In this document: one piece after another, positions 47,490 to 56,879 of the stretch
How positions within the stretch are numbered: position 1 is the stretch's first letter
Layout: the number at the start of each line of letters is the position of its first letter
Source: Acidovorax sp. FJL06
GTDB lineage: Bacteria; Pseudomonadota; Gammaproteobacteria; Burkholderiales; Burkholderiaceae_C
Reading direction: 5' to 3'
Assembly: GCF_003852545.1 (NCBI RefSeq)
Contig: NZ_QAJR01000012.1
Location: 203,265-267,264, forward strand
DNA length: 64,000 nt
The notes under the pieces: generated by a model
What the model saw: only the letters and a program-made list of their open reading frames with translations
The model's database searches: none
What the model was told of the DNA's origin: nothing
Translations under genes and position numbers: made by a program

Positions 47490-48012
47490 GACGGCGTGAC
47501 TGCAGGGCCAGCGCATGGACGGCCCATGCGCTGAGGGTGCCGATGAGCATGCCCGCCAGCACATCGGACGGAAAGTGAACCCCCAGGCAGATGCGGCTCC
47601 AGGCCATGGCCAGGGCTGCAGCCCACCCTGCCAGGGCGAGGGTGCGCGGCACGGCGCAGGCCTGCTGCAGGCTGGCCGCCAGGGCCCATGCGCCCGCCGC
47701 ATGCATGCTGGGAAAGCCCGCCCGGGCGGCGTGCTCGATCCATTGCACCCCCAGGCCCAGCTGGGCCGGGCGCGGCGCCGGAACGGCGTACCTCAGCAGT
47801 TGCACGCCGATCCACGCGAGCAGCACCGCGGCCAGCGCGGTGCCCACGGCGCGCCGCTGTGCGGGGCCGCCCACCACAAAGCCCCCTGCGAGCACCCCGC
47901 CCATGGCAATCGGCAATTGCTCGGAGGCCCACCGCGCCGCAGTCACTACGGCGGGGGCGGTGGCTGCGTCTGCATTGAGGGCGTGAAACAGGGCCAGATC
48001 AAGGGGCAGCAT
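47422..48012 (-). CDS. PAP2-family phosphatase (undecaprenyl-pyrophosphate phosphatase-like)
   Basis: A 196-residue membrane phosphatase. The three PAP2 motifs are visible: RYAVPAPRP, FPSMHAAG (PSGH block) and SRICLGVHFPSDVLAG (SRxxxxxHxxxD). It probably dephosphorylates a lipid pyrophosphate such as undecaprenyl-PP. It overlaps the second PAP2 gene upstream by 14 bp, so they form one operon. Its last 68 bp overlap the 3' end of pyk on the other strand. ATG 48012 gives the normal N-terminus MLPLDLALFHALN. Confidence 0.82.
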   Translation of the reverse strand: MLPLDLALFHALNADAATAPAVVTAARWASEQLPIAMGGVLAGGFVVGGPAQRRAVGTALAAVLLAWIGVQLLRYAVPAPRPAQLGLGVQWIEHAARAGFPSMHAAGAWALAASLQQACAVPRTLALAGWAAALAMAWSRICLGVHFPSDVLAGMLIGTLSAWAVHALALQSRRLSWQRRFSAYWSRQARPWARHR

Positions 48013-48748
48013 GGGGCGTCTCGGCGGGTGGGCGGGTGTGTGCAAAGGCCGGGAAGCGGGGCCGCAGCGCCGTGGCGGCCAGGTCGCACAGCCAGCCGGT
48101 GGTCCAGCACAGCCAGCCGGTCCACAGCGTGTGGCTCATGAAATGGGCGCCCCGCACCTGCTGGGCCCCGCCCAGTACGAACCCGGCCAGCAGCGAGCCT
48201 GCCAGCCACCAGCGCGCGGCGGTGGGCGCCTTGTGGCGCAGGGCGAAGTAGCCGCCCAGAAACGCAAACCCTGCCGAGGCATGGCCCGCCGGAAAGCAGC
48301 GCCCGCTGCCCCCGTCCAGCACCCCCAGCGCCCAATGCGAGACATGGCGGGCCACGCCGCCGAACTGCGCCAGGTCCCAGGGGCAACTGGTGGCGCTGAG
48401 GTTCTTGGCAATGCTCACCACCGCCAGTGCCAGCAGGGCGCTCACGGCCATCTGCAGCCGTTCGCTGGCATCGAGCCGCCGCAGCACGCCCCGGGGCCAC
48501 CACACGCTCAGAGCCAGCAGCAGCACCAGCAGCCACCCCAGGCGGCGCGCGCTTTCGTGGAGCACCTGGACGAAGAACCACTGGTCCCGCATCGGAAAAC
48601 CGGCCGATGAACCAAAGGGCTGGGCAAAGGCCAGGTCCTGCCCGCCCGCGTCCCAGGCCAGCACGCAGGCCAAAGCCCCGAGGGTCCAGAACAACAGGGT
48701 GTGGCGGCGGGCGGGGGCAGGTGGGGGCGTGACCGGTGTAGAGGGCAT
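47999..48748 (-). CDS. PAP2-family phosphatase, variant motif type
   Basis: A 249-residue protein with several membrane helices. PAP2 motifs appear in a variant form: KNLSATSCPWDL in place of KxxxxxxRP, RCFPAGHASAGFAFLGGYFA, and RGAHFMSHTLWTGW. This variant group has been linked to lipid A or membrane phosphate trimming. It is divergent from the two-component system starting at 48823 (74 bp away), and such regulators often control envelope phosphate modification. The link is inferred. ATG 48748 is used; one Met lies 9 bp upstream. Confidence 0.8.
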   Translation of the reverse strand: MPSTPVTPPPAPARRHTLLFWTLGALACVLAWDAGGQDLAFAQPFGSSAGFPMRDQWFFVQVLHESARRLGWLLVLLLALSVWWPRGVLRRLDASERLQMAVSALLALAVVSIAKNLSATSCPWDLAQFGGVARHVSHWALGVLDGGSGRCFPAGHASAGFAFLGGYFALRHKAPTAARWWLAGSLLAGFVLGGAQQVRGAHFMSHTLWTGWLCWTTGWLCDLAATALRPRFPAFAHTRPPAETPHAAP

Positions 48749-48822
48749 GCCCGGCACGATAGGGGGCCGTACTTAACCTCGTCTTAATGCTTGCGGGTGG
48801 CGGGCGCTGCGACAATGGCCCG

Positions 48823-49527
48823 ATGCGAATACTCGTGGTCGAAGACGATGCGGGCATTGCCAGCGGCCTGCGCTCCAACCTGCAGCAGCGTGGCTATGCG
48901 GTGGATGTCAGTGATGGCGTGGCCAGCGCCTGGAGTGCCCTGCGGGCCGAGCGGTTTGACGCCGTGCTGCTGGACCTGGGGCTGGTGGACGGCGATGGCA
49001 GCGAACTGCTGCGGCGGCTGCGCCTGAGCCCCGCCGCCGGTGCGGCGGCTCCCGCCCTGCTGCCCGACCCCGCCACGCCCGTGCTCATCGTCACGGCCCG
49101 GGACCAGGTGCACCAGCGCATCGCCGGGTTGGACCTGGGGGCGGACGACTACCTCGCCAAGCCGTTCGATGTGGACGAGCTGGACGCGCGCCTGCGGGCG
49201 CTGCTGCGGCGTGCGGCGGGCCGTGCGTCGCCCACCATCCGCCATGGCGACATCGAGCTGGACCCGGCCACGCGCACCGTGCGCCAGCAGGGCCGGCCGG
49301 TGGAGATGTCGCCCCGGGAGTTCTCGGTGCTGCTGGTGCTGCTGGAGGCGCGGGGCCGGGTGCTTTCGCGCCAGCAGATCGAGGAGCGCCTCTACAGCTG
49401 GGACGCGGCCATTGAGAGCAATGCCGTGGAGGTCCACATCCACCACCTGCGCCGCAAGCTCGGCAGCGCCTGCATCCAGACCATGCGGGGCGTGGGCTAC
49501 TTCATGCCCCAGGAGGTGGCGGGATGA
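48823..49527 (+). CDS. OmpR-family response regulator
   Basis: A 234-residue regulator. The receiver domain has the acidic pocket VVEDDAG, the phospho-acceptor Asp in DAVLLDLGLVDGDG, and the Lys in DDYLAKPFDVDEL. A winged-helix output domain follows (about 135-230; IESNAVEVHIHHLRRKLG). It resembles QseB/PmrA. An insertion of about 15 residues (SPAAGAAAPALLPDP) follows the third helix and is absent from most relatives. It overlaps the kinase gene by 4 bp (ATGA). Confidence 0.92.
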   Translation: MRILVVEDDAGIASGLRSNLQQRGYAVDVSDGVASAWSALRAERFDAVLLDLGLVDGDGSELLRRLRLSPAAGAAAPALLPDPATPVLIVTARDQVHQRIAGLDLGADDYLAKPFDVDELDARLRALLRRAAGRASPTIRHGDIELDPATRTVRQQGRPVEMSPREFSVLLVLLEARGRVLSRQQIEERLYSWDAAIESNAVEVHIHHLRRKLGSACIQTMRGVGYFMPQEVAG

Positions 49528-50921
49528 GCGCCCCGCCGCCCGCCATGCCCGCAGCGTCGGCGCGGGCCCGCCGGCCCTCGCTGACCCGGCAGTTGCTGCT
49601 GTGGTCGCTGGGGGCGCTGGCGCTGGTGTGGGGCAGTTTTGTGTTCATCGGCTACCAGACGGGCGTGCACGAGGCCGATGAGCTCACCGACGGGCACCTG
49701 GCCAGCGTGGCGGCGCTGCTGCTCAACCTGCGCGCCACCGAGGCCATGGCGGGCCCGCAGGTGACGCCGCGGGCCCCTACGCCCTGGCTCAAGACCCACG
49801 ACTACCAGCAGTCCATCAGCGTGGTGCAATGGGATGCGCAGGGGCGGCTCTTGTCCCTGAGCGGTTCTACCCCGCCCCCGCCGTTCACCGAGGCCGAAGG
49901 CTTTGCCAACCTGAGCCTGGGGCCGGACCAGGTGGCCTGGCGCAGCTTTTCGCAATGGGATGCGGCGCGGGGCCGCAAGATCATGGTGCTGCTGCAGCTG
50001 AGCGAACGCGACGAGCTGGCCCAGGACATTGCCGAGCAGATGATCGAACCCGGCCTGTGGCTGCTGCCCGTGGTGTCGCTGGCCCTGGGGTTGGCGCTGT
50101 GGCGCGGCCTGCGGCCGCTGTATGCGCTGTCGGCCGATGTGGCGGGGCTGGACCCCGCCAGCACGCAGCGCCTGGCGTCACGCCATGCCTGGAGCGAGTT
50201 TGAGTCCGTGGTGGCGTCGATCAACACCCTGCTCGACCGGCAGCAGGCCGCCATGGTGCGCGAACGCCGGCTGGCCAACGAAGTGGCCCACGAGCTGCGC
50301 ACGCCGCTGTCCTCCATTGCGCTGCAGGCCAGCGCCCTGGCGGGGCCGCTGGGCGAGGCCGAACGGGCCCAGGCGTTGGCGCGCATCGGCCAGGATGCCC
50401 TGCGCGCCGGCCATGTGCTGGACCAGCTGCTCGCCCTGGCACGGGCCAGCCGGGCCGAGCTGCACGAGGCCAAGGCCCCGGTGGACCTGTGCGCGCTGGC
50501 GCGCGCCGTGTGCGCCGACCATGCCCAGGCCGCCTGGCAGCGTGGCGACGAGATTGCGCTGCAGGCCCCGCCGGCATTGACCGTGCCGGGCCACGCGGTG
50601 CTGCTCGACAGCGCCGTGCGCAACCTGGTGGAGAACGCGCTTCAGCACACGCCGGACGGCACCCGCATCGCGGTGCAGCTGGGCGTGCAGGACCAAGGGG
50701 GCGCCTGGCTGCAGGTGTGCGATGACGGCGCCCGCAGCGCTCCGGCCGGTGGGGGCGTGGCCGCAAAGCGCCCCGTGGACAGCCTGCACCTGGGGCATGA
50801 AATCCTGCGCCGCGTGGCGGACATCCACGGGGGGCGCTTTGGTGCAGCGCCCGCGCCAGCCCCCTTTACCACCTGCTACCGGTTGGATTTGCCCTCGCCC
50901 CAGGATGTGGCCCCCGGTTAA
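49524..50921 (+). CDS. Sensor histidine kinase with degenerate ATP-lid motif
   Basis: A 465-residue kinase with two transmembrane helices (about residues 25-45 and 170-195), a periplasmic loop, a HAMP-like linker and a dimerisation domain with the phospho-acceptor His in ANEVAHELRTPLSSI. The ATPase domain has the N box (NLVENALQHTPDG) and the first Gly motif (VCDDGARSAP). The usual second Gly box (GLGLAIV) reads LHLGHEILRRV and is degenerate. It resembles QseC/PmrB. Its partner regulator is encoded directly upstream. The target may be the divergent PAP2 pair. Confidence 0.88.
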   Translation: MSAPPPAMPAASARARRPSLTRQLLLWSLGALALVWGSFVFIGYQTGVHEADELTDGHLASVAALLLNLRATEAMAGPQVTPRAPTPWLKTHDYQQSISVVQWDAQGRLLSLSGSTPPPPFTEAEGFANLSLGPDQVAWRSFSQWDAARGRKIMVLLQLSERDELAQDIAEQMIEPGLWLLPVVSLALGLALWRGLRPLYALSADVAGLDPASTQRLASRHAWSEFESVVASINTLLDRQQAAMVRERRLANEVAHELRTPLSSIALQASALAGPLGEAERAQALARIGQDALRAGHVLDQLLALARASRAELHEAKAPVDLCALARAVCADHAQAAWQRGDEIALQAPPALTVPGHAVLLDSAVRNLVENALQHTPDGTRIAVQLGVQDQGGAWLQVCDDGARSAPAGGGVAAKRPVDSLHLGHEILRRVADIHGGRFGAAPAPAPFTTCYRLDLPSPQDVAPG

Positions 50922-51000
50922 AATTGTGGGTTACCAAGCGGTTACCACCGCCCTGCCTGGCCTACAGCGCCTTCCTCAACCCTGAACGGACCCCACGACC

Positions 51001-52065
51001 ATGCCCCTCGTTTCGATGCGCGAACTGCTCGACCATGCCGCTGCCCACAGCTATGGCATCCCTGCCTTCAACGTCAACAATCTGGAGCAAGTCCAGGCCG
51101 TGATGGCGGCCGCCGACGAAGTGGGCGCCCCCGTGATCCTGCAGGCCAGCGCGGGTGCGCGCAAATATGCGGGCGAGCCCTTCATCAAGCACCTGATCCA
51201 GGCCGCCGTCGAAGCCTTCCCCCACATCCCGCTGGTGATGCACCAGGACCACGGCACCTCGCCCAAGATCTGCTCGGGTGCCATCGACCTGGGTTTTGGC
51301 TCGGTGATGATGGACGGCTCGCTGATGGAAGACGGCAAGACCCCCTCGTCCTTTGACTACAACGTGGAAGTGACGCGCAAGGTGGTGGACATGGCCCACA
51401 AGGTGGGTGTGACGGTGGAAGGCGAGCTGGGTTGCCTGGGCAACCTGGAAACTGGCGAAGCCGGCGAGGAAGACGGCGTGGGCGCCGAGGGCAAGCTGGA
51501 CCACAGCCAGATGCTGACCGACCCCGAGGAAGCCGCCGTGTTCGTCAAGGCCACCCAGCTCGACGCCCTGGCGATTGCCATCGGCACCAGCCATGGCGCC
51601 TACAAGTTCAGCCGCAAGCCCACGGGCGACATCCTGGCCATCAGCCGCGTCAAGGAAATCCACAAGCGCATTCCCAACACCCACCTGGTGATGCACGGCT
51701 CCTCCTCGGTGCCCGCCGAGCTGCTGGCCATCATCAACCAGTACGGCGGCAAGATGAAGGAAACCTACGGCGTGCCCGTTGAGGAAATCCAGGAAGCCAT
51801 CAAGCACGGCGTGCGCAAGATCAACATCGACACCGACATCCGCCTGGCCATGACCGGCGCGGTGCGCAAGTTCCTGGCCGAGAACCCCGACAAGTTCGAC
51901 GCGCGCGAATGGCTCAAGCCCGCCCGCGAAGCCGCCAAGCAGGTCTGCAAGGCCCGCTACCTGGAGTTCGGCTGCGAAGGCCAGGGCGCCAAGATCAAGG
52001 GCCACAGCCTGCAGGTCGTGGCCGCCCAGTACGCCTCGGGCGCGCTGGCGCAGGTCGTGAACTGA
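51001..52065 (+). CDS. fba: Fructose-bisphosphate aldolase, class II
   Basis: A 354-residue zinc aldolase (Calvin-cycle/CbbA-like type). The zinc His ligands fit VMHQDHGTS, then [10 protein letters not shown] and [13 protein letters not shown]; the phosphate loop is [15 protein letters not shown]. It interconverts fructose-1,6-bisphosphate with two triose phosphates. It is preceded by the two-component system and followed by a good terminator. Confidence 0.96.
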   Translation: MPLVSMRELLDHAAAHSYGIPAFNVNNLEQVQAVMAAADEVGAPVILQASAGARKYAGEPFIKHLIQAAVEAFPHIPLVMHQDHGTSPKICSGAIDLGFGSVMMDGSLMEDGKTPSSFDYNVEVTRKVVDMAHKVGVTVEGELGCLGNLETGEAGEEDGVGAEGKLDHSQMLTDPEEAAVFVKATQLDALAIAIGTSHGAYKFSRKPTGDILAISRVKEIHKRIPNTHLVMHGSSSVPAELLAIINQYGGKMKETYGVPVEEIQEAIKHGVRKINIDTDIRLAMTGAVRKFLAENPDKFDAREWLKPAREAAKQVCKARYLEFGCEGQGAKIKGHSLQVVAAQYASGALAQVVN

Positions 52066-52102
52066 TCCACCTTGGCACAGGGCCCGACGGGGCCTTCCGT
52101 AC

Positions 52103-52135
52103 AGCCTGGCCGCTTTTGCTGCCGGGCTTTTTTTT
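52103..52135 (+). terminator. Rho-independent terminator after fba
   Basis: AGCCTGGC-cgcttttgct-GCCGGGCT forms an 8-bp stem with one G.T pair, followed by a run of eight T residues. It lies 37 bp after the fba stop. The rest of the 296-bp gap up to 52361 holds no gene that can be recognised. Confidence 0.82.
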
Positions 52136-52361
52136 GCCTGGACGCAGCGCGGGCTGGGGAGTTCCCTCTACATCAGACAAAGGCGACAGCGATAAGAATT
52201 TCTTCATGTAAGCTCGCGGTCAGCTTTTCCGGCGGGGCACCGTGCGCAGCGTCTGGTCCCCGGTCGCCGCCCCAAATACCCGACCGGTTTCGCTCCACCC
52301 GAACGGAATGGGGTGGCATTGGATGGGATGATTGAAGGCGTATCCGCATGAACCTTTCTCT

Positions 52362-53075
52362 ATGACTCTGATGATTTCGAAGTTCCGGCGCCTGTGGCCC
52401 TGTGCCCTGGCTGTGCTGATGACGGCGTGTGCGCCGCTGACCGTCCCTCCGAAGGCGGAATATTCCGTCGGCCGTGCGCGCCTGGTTTTGCCGCCAGGGG
52501 CCTGGCAAGACCTGGGCAGCGCAGACGACGCGGCGGGCCGTGCCCCGCTGCAAACCCGTTCCGTGGGGCTGCGGGGTGCGCAGGGGGCATGGCTGGCCGT
52601 GCTGCGTGTGCAGACCAACCGCAGCGGCGACCTGAGCGGTTCTGCACAAGGCACAGGCCATTGCCCGCCCCAGCCAGATGTCACGGTGGAGGATGCCGCT
52701 GCAGGCAGCCCCGTGCGCGCGGACTGCCTGCGCCTCAAGAGCTGGGGCAGCAGCGCCCAGTGGCTCGACAAGAACCGGCCGGATCTCGTGCAGTGGCTGG
52801 TGGGCCAGAAGATCATGCTGAATGCACCGTACGCGCACCTGAGCTACCGCTATGCCACCGAAGCTGGGGCCTGGGTCGTGGTGGATGCGCTGGTGGACCA
52901 GCGGCTGCTGCGCCCCAAGACGCGCAACAACGAAGAGTTCCTGGCCGCCGGCCGTCCGGCCCTGCAATGGGGACATGACCTGGCCCAGGCCGCGCGCCTG
53001 AGCGTCGGCATGGTGGACGGCTACCTGGCCGTGCCGCCGTTCCCGTTCCCGCTCGCAGAGGCCGCACCCAAGTAA
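52362..53075 (+). CDS. Hypothetical lipoprotein
   Basis: A 237-residue protein with a lipoprotein signal: basic start, hydrophobic stretch and a lipobox LMTAC (Cys near residue 23). It should be anchored in a membrane facing the periplasm. The rest shows no known domain; two Cys (CPPQPD and RADCLRL) could form a disulfide. Start 52362 is chosen for the signal sequence; an ATG at 52371 is also possible. No operon partner is clear. Confidence 0.65.
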   Translation: MTLMISKFRRLWPCALAVLMTACAPLTVPPKAEYSVGRARLVLPPGAWQDLGSADDAAGRAPLQTRSVGLRGAQGAWLAVLRVQTNRSGDLSGSAQGTGHCPPQPDVTVEDAAAGSPVRADCLRLKSWGSSAQWLDKNRPDLVQWLVGQKIMLNAPYAHLSYRYATEAGAWVVVDALVDQRLLRPKTRNNEEFLAAGRPALQWGHDLAQAARLSVGMVDGYLAVPPFPFPLAEAAPK

Positions 53076-53134
53076 GTCCGGCCACCAGGCCAAAAAAACA
53101 AGAGCAAGACGAGAGCAAGAGAGGGAGATTCACC

Positions 53135-53674
53135 ATGGCTGTCATTCTGGAAATCCTGGGGCTCATCATCACCTTCACCATGGCCATGGAGGCCCTGCGC
53201 CGCTTCGGCATCGACGTGGGCTGGCTCAATCCCCTGGCCTTCTTCCGCCGCCGCGCATGGAACAAGAAGGCGGCCACACCGCCGCTGTATGCGCTGGAGC
53301 ACCCGGTGGACGTGGTGGCCGTGCTGGCCCTGGCCATGGTGCAGGCGACCGGTGCCGTGACGGTGGAACAGAAAGAGGGCGTGCTGGCCCTGCTGCGCCA
53401 GCATCTGGGCCTGGGCGATGCCGATGCGAGCAACCTCTGGGTCGCCAGCTCCCACATGCTGCGCAACCGCCCCTTGACGCCGGGCGAAGTGCCCGCCGTG
53501 CTGGAGCGCAGCATCGAAAAGTTCACCGATTACCACGTGCAGACCCTGCGCTCCGTGATGCAGGGCGCGGCGCAGATCACGCCCCCCGCCAGCGCCGAGC
53601 AGCGGCAGCTTCTGGAGGCCGTGGACGCCTACTTTGCCAAGAAGCAGGCCGCAGCACGCCCCTGGGCGGGCTGA
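53135..53674 (+). CDS. Membrane-anchored TerB-like protein
   Basis: A 179-residue protein. One N-terminal helix (about residues 2-20) is followed by a soluble helical domain (about 52-165), with the helix spacing of a TerB/DjlA-type fold (VDVVAVLALAMVQATGAVTV, then EKFTDYHVQTLRSVMQ). TerB domains are found in stress and membrane-linked proteins; the exact role here is unknown. It lies 66 bp before pntA and may share its transcript. A ribosome site GAGGGAG is seen before the ATG. Confidence 0.65.
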   Translation: MAVILEILGLIITFTMAMEALRRFGIDVGWLNPLAFFRRRAWNKKAATPPLYALEHPVDVVAVLALAMVQATGAVTVEQKEGVLALLRQHLGLGDADASNLWVASSHMLRNRPLTPGEVPAVLERSIEKFTDYHVQTLRSVMQGAAQITPPASAEQRQLLEAVDAYFAKKQAAARPWAG

Positions 53675-53740
53675 CCGGATCCGGCGGACGCCCGCAACGC
53701 GCCCTGGCACAACGATTACGCAACTTCGAGGAGACTTCCC

Positions 53741-55339
53741 ATGCAGACCAGCCCCGTCCCGCAGCCGCAGCGCATCGGCGTACCGAGGGAGACCTTCCCC
53801 GGCGAGAAGCGCGTGGCCACCGTGCCCGAGGTGGTGGAGAAGCTGATCAAGCTGGGCTTCACGGTCGCCGTGGAGTCGGGGGCCGGGGACGCCGCCAACT
53901 TCAGCGACGATGCCTACCGCGCCGCCGGGGCCGAGGTCATCGGTGGCGCTGCGGCGCTGTGGGCGGCCTCCGACATCGTCTTCAAGGTGCGCCCGCCCAG
54001 CAGCGACGAAGTGGCGCTGATGCGTGAGGGCTCCACGCTCATCGACTTCATCTGGCCCGCGCAGAACCCCGAGCTGATGCAGCAGCTCATGGCCCGCAAG
54101 GCCACGGTGCTGGCCATTGACTGCCTGCCGCGCACGCTCTCGCGCGCCCAGAAGATGGACGCGCTGACCTCCACCGCAGGCGTCAGCGGCTACCGCGCCG
54201 TGATCGAGGCGGCCAACGCTTTTGGCCGTTTCTTCAACGGCCAGATCACGGCGGCGGGCAAGGTGCCGCCGGCCAAGGTGTTCATCGCGGGTGCGGGCGT
54301 GGCGGGCCTCGCCGCCATCGGCACGGCGGCCAACCTGGGCGCCATCGTGCGCGCCAACGACACGCGCGCCGAGGTGGCTGACCAGGTCAAGTCGCTGGGC
54401 GGTGAATTCGTCAAGGTGGACTATGAAGAGGAAGGCTCGGGCGGCGGCGGTTACGCCAAGGTCATGAGCGAGGGCTTCCAGGCCGCGCAGCGCCAGATGT
54501 ACGCAAGCCAGGCCAAGGACGTGGACATCATCATCACCACCGCGCTGATCCCCGGCAAGCCCGCGCCCAAGCTCATCACCGCCGAAATGGTGCAGAGCAT
54601 GAAGCCCGGCAGCGTGATCGTGGACATGGCGGCCGAGCAGGGCGGCAACTGCGAGCTGACCGTGCCCGGCGAAGCCGTGGTGCGCCATGGCGTGACCATC
54701 GTCGGCTATACCGACCTGGCCTCGCGCCTGGCCAAGCAGTCGTCCACGCTGTACGCCAACAACCTGTTGCGCCTGACGGAAGAGCTCTGCAAGGCCAAGG
54801 ATGGCGTGGCCGTGGTCAACATTGAGGACGATGCGATCCGGGGCCTTACCGTGGTCAAGGACGGCGCCATCACCTGGCCCGCCCCGCCGCTCAAGCAGGC
54901 CCCAGCGCCGGCCCCCAAGGCGGCTGCCCCCGTGGCCGAGAAGAAATCCAGCCATGGTCCGGGCGCGCCCATGTCCGCCAAGACGCTGACCATCGTGTTT
55001 GCGGTGATGGCCGTTTTGTTCTGGGCCATCGGCGCCTATGCGCCCGTGGCCTTCCTGGGGCACTTCACGGTGTTCGTGCTGGCCTGTTTCATCGGCTACA
55101 TGGTGGTGTGGAACGTGACACCCGCGCTGCACACGCCGCTGATGAGCGTGACCAACGCCATCTCCAGCATCATCGCCATCGGCGCGCTGGTGCAGATCGC
55201 ACCGCCAGACGCCACCCTGAACGGGCGCCCGGCCGGGCTGATCCTCTGGCTGGCCTTTGCCGCCACCGTGCTCACGGCCGTCAACATGTTCGGCGGCTTT
55301 GCGGTGACGCGCCGCATGCTCGCCATGTTCCGCAAGTAA
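53741..55339 (+). CDS. pntA: NAD(P) transhydrogenase alpha subunit
   Basis: A 532-residue full-length alpha subunit. The NAD(H)-binding domain has RIGVPRETFPGEKRVATVPE and VFIAGAGVAGLAAIGTAANL; a Pro/Ala linker (about 382-400) joins it to four C-terminal membrane helices. With PntB it pumps protons and moves hydride between NADH and NADP. Many relatives split this subunit in two; here it is single. It is 33 bp from pntB. Confidence 0.95.
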   Translation: MQTSPVPQPQRIGVPRETFPGEKRVATVPEVVEKLIKLGFTVAVESGAGDAANFSDDAYRAAGAEVIGGAAALWAASDIVFKVRPPSSDEVALMREGSTLIDFIWPAQNPELMQQLMARKATVLAIDCLPRTLSRAQKMDALTSTAGVSGYRAVIEAANAFGRFFNGQITAAGKVPPAKVFIAGAGVAGLAAIGTAANLGAIVRANDTRAEVADQVKSLGGEFVKVDYEEEGSGGGGYAKVMSEGFQAAQRQMYASQAKDVDIIITTALIPGKPAPKLITAEMVQSMKPGSVIVDMAAEQGGNCELTVPGEAVVRHGVTIVGYTDLASRLAKQSSTLYANNLLRLTEELCKAKDGVAVVNIEDDAIRGLTVVKDGAITWPAPPLKQAPAPAPKAAAPVAEKKSSHGPGAPMSAKTLTIVFAVMAVLFWAIGAYAPVAFLGHFTVFVLACFIGYMVVWNVTPALHTPLMSVTNAISSIIAIGALVQIAPPDATLNGRPAGLILWLAFAATVLTAVNMFGGFAVTRRMLAMFRK

Positions 55340-55372
55340 ACACAACGACAAGAACAACGAGGAGCACAGAAC

Positions 55373-56785
55373 ATGTCCCAAAGTCTCGCCACCGTTGCCT
55401 ACCTGGGCGCGGCCATTTTGTTCATCCTGAGCCTGGGCGGGCTCTCCAACCCCGAAACCTCGCGCCGGGGCAACCTGTTCGGCATGGTCGGCATGGCGCT
55501 GGCGGTGCTGGCCACCGTGTTTGGCCCGCGTGTCAGCCCATCCGGCATGGCCTGGATCGTGGGTGCGCTGGTGATGGGCGGCGGCATCGGCCTGTATGCC
55601 GCCAAGGTCGTCAAGATGACCCAGATGCCCGAGCTGGTTGCGCTCATGCACAGCCTGGTGGGTCTGGCGGCCTGCCTGGTGGGTTTTGCCAGCTATGTCG
55701 ATACCTCGATCCCGCTGCAGGGCGTTGAGAAAACCATCCATGAGGTGGAGATCTACGTGGGCATCCTGATCGGTGCCGTCACGTTCAGCGGATCTCTGAT
55801 TGCCTTTGGCAAGCTCAATGGCAAGATCGGCGGCAAGCCGCTGCTGCTGCCCGGGCGCCACTGGCTCAACCTGGCCGGCCTGCTGGTGGTGGTCTGGTTC
55901 GGCCGCGAGTTTCTGCACGCCGAAACCATGGAGCAGGGCCTGCTGCCGCTGGTCGTGATGACGGTGATCGCCCTGCTGTTCGGCATCCACATGGTCATGG
56001 CCATTGGGGGAGCCGACATGCCGGTGGTGGTGTCCATGCTCAACAGCTACTCGGGCTGGGCGGCGGCGGCCACGGGCTTCATGCTGTCCAACGACCTGCT
56101 CATCGTGACCGGTGCGCTGGTGGGCTCCTCGGGCGCCATCCTGTCCTACATCATGTGCAACGCGATGAACCGCAACTTCATCAGCGTGATCGCGGGGGGC
56201 TTTGGCTCGGGGGCGGGCACACCGGCCAAGAAGGGCGACCCTGCAGAACCCCAGGGTGAGGCCGTGCCCGTCAGCTCCGCAGAGACGGCCGAGCTGCTGC
56301 GCGAGGCCAAGAGCGTCATCATCGTGCCTGGCTACGGCATGGCCGTGGCCCAGGCCCAGCACACGGTGTACGAGATCACCAAGACCCTGCGCGACAAGGG
56401 CGTGGAGGTGCGTTTTGCGATCCACCCCGTGGCCGGCCGCATGCCCGGCCACATGAACGTGCTGCTGGCCGAGGCCAAGGTGCCCTACGACATCGTGATG
56501 GAGATGGACGAGATCAACGCGGACTTCCCCGAGGCCGACGTGGCCATGGTCATCGGCGCCAACGACATCGTGAACCCCAGCGCACTCGATGACCCCACCA
56601 GCCCCATCGCGGGCATGCCGGTGCTCGAAGTGTGGAAGGCCAAGACCTCGATCGTGATGAAGCGCTCCATGGCCTCGGGCTATGCAGGGGTGGACAACCC
56701 TCTGTTCTACAAGGACAACAACCGCATGCTGTTCGGCGATGCCAAGAAAATGCTCGATGAGGTGCTGACCGCGCTCAAGGGCTGA
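55373..56785 (+). CDS. pntB: NAD(P) transhydrogenase beta subunit
   Basis: A 470-residue subunit. Nine or so membrane helices occupy about residues 1-265; the NADP(H)-binding domain follows (about 290-470), with [20 protein letters not shown] and the family motif [12 protein letters not shown]. It completes the proton-pumping transhydrogenase with PntA, supplying NADPH for biosynthesis and perhaps for aromatic reductases. Confidence 0.95.
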   Translation: MSQSLATVAYLGAAILFILSLGGLSNPETSRRGNLFGMVGMALAVLATVFGPRVSPSGMAWIVGALVMGGGIGLYAAKVVKMTQMPELVALMHSLVGLAACLVGFASYVDTSIPLQGVEKTIHEVEIYVGILIGAVTFSGSLIAFGKLNGKIGGKPLLLPGRHWLNLAGLLVVVWFGREFLHAETMEQGLLPLVVMTVIALLFGIHMVMAIGGADMPVVVSMLNSYSGWAAAATGFMLSNDLLIVTGALVGSSGAILSYIMCNAMNRNFISVIAGGFGSGAGTPAKKGDPAEPQGEAVPVSSAETAELLREAKSVIIVPGYGMAVAQAQHTVYEITKTLRDKGVEVRFAIHPVAGRMPGHMNVLLAEAKVPYDIVMEMDEINADFPEADVAMVIGANDIVNPSALDDPTSPIAGMPVLEVWKAKTSIVMKRSMASGYAGVDNPLFYKDNNRMLFGDAKKMLDEVLTALKG

Positions 56786-56879
56786 CGGGCATAATCCGAC
56801 AGCGAAAAAGCACGACCGTGCAGAAAAGCCGGCACGGTATTCACGACCTCACTATAAAACTGACCAGGAGACAACACAC

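Noticed and set aside
53021-56452. A very long open frame antisense to pntAB
   Set aside because: It mirrors true genes, has a His/Gly/Ala-rich composition typical of the reverse frame of GC-rich genes, and has no ribosome site or recognisable domain.
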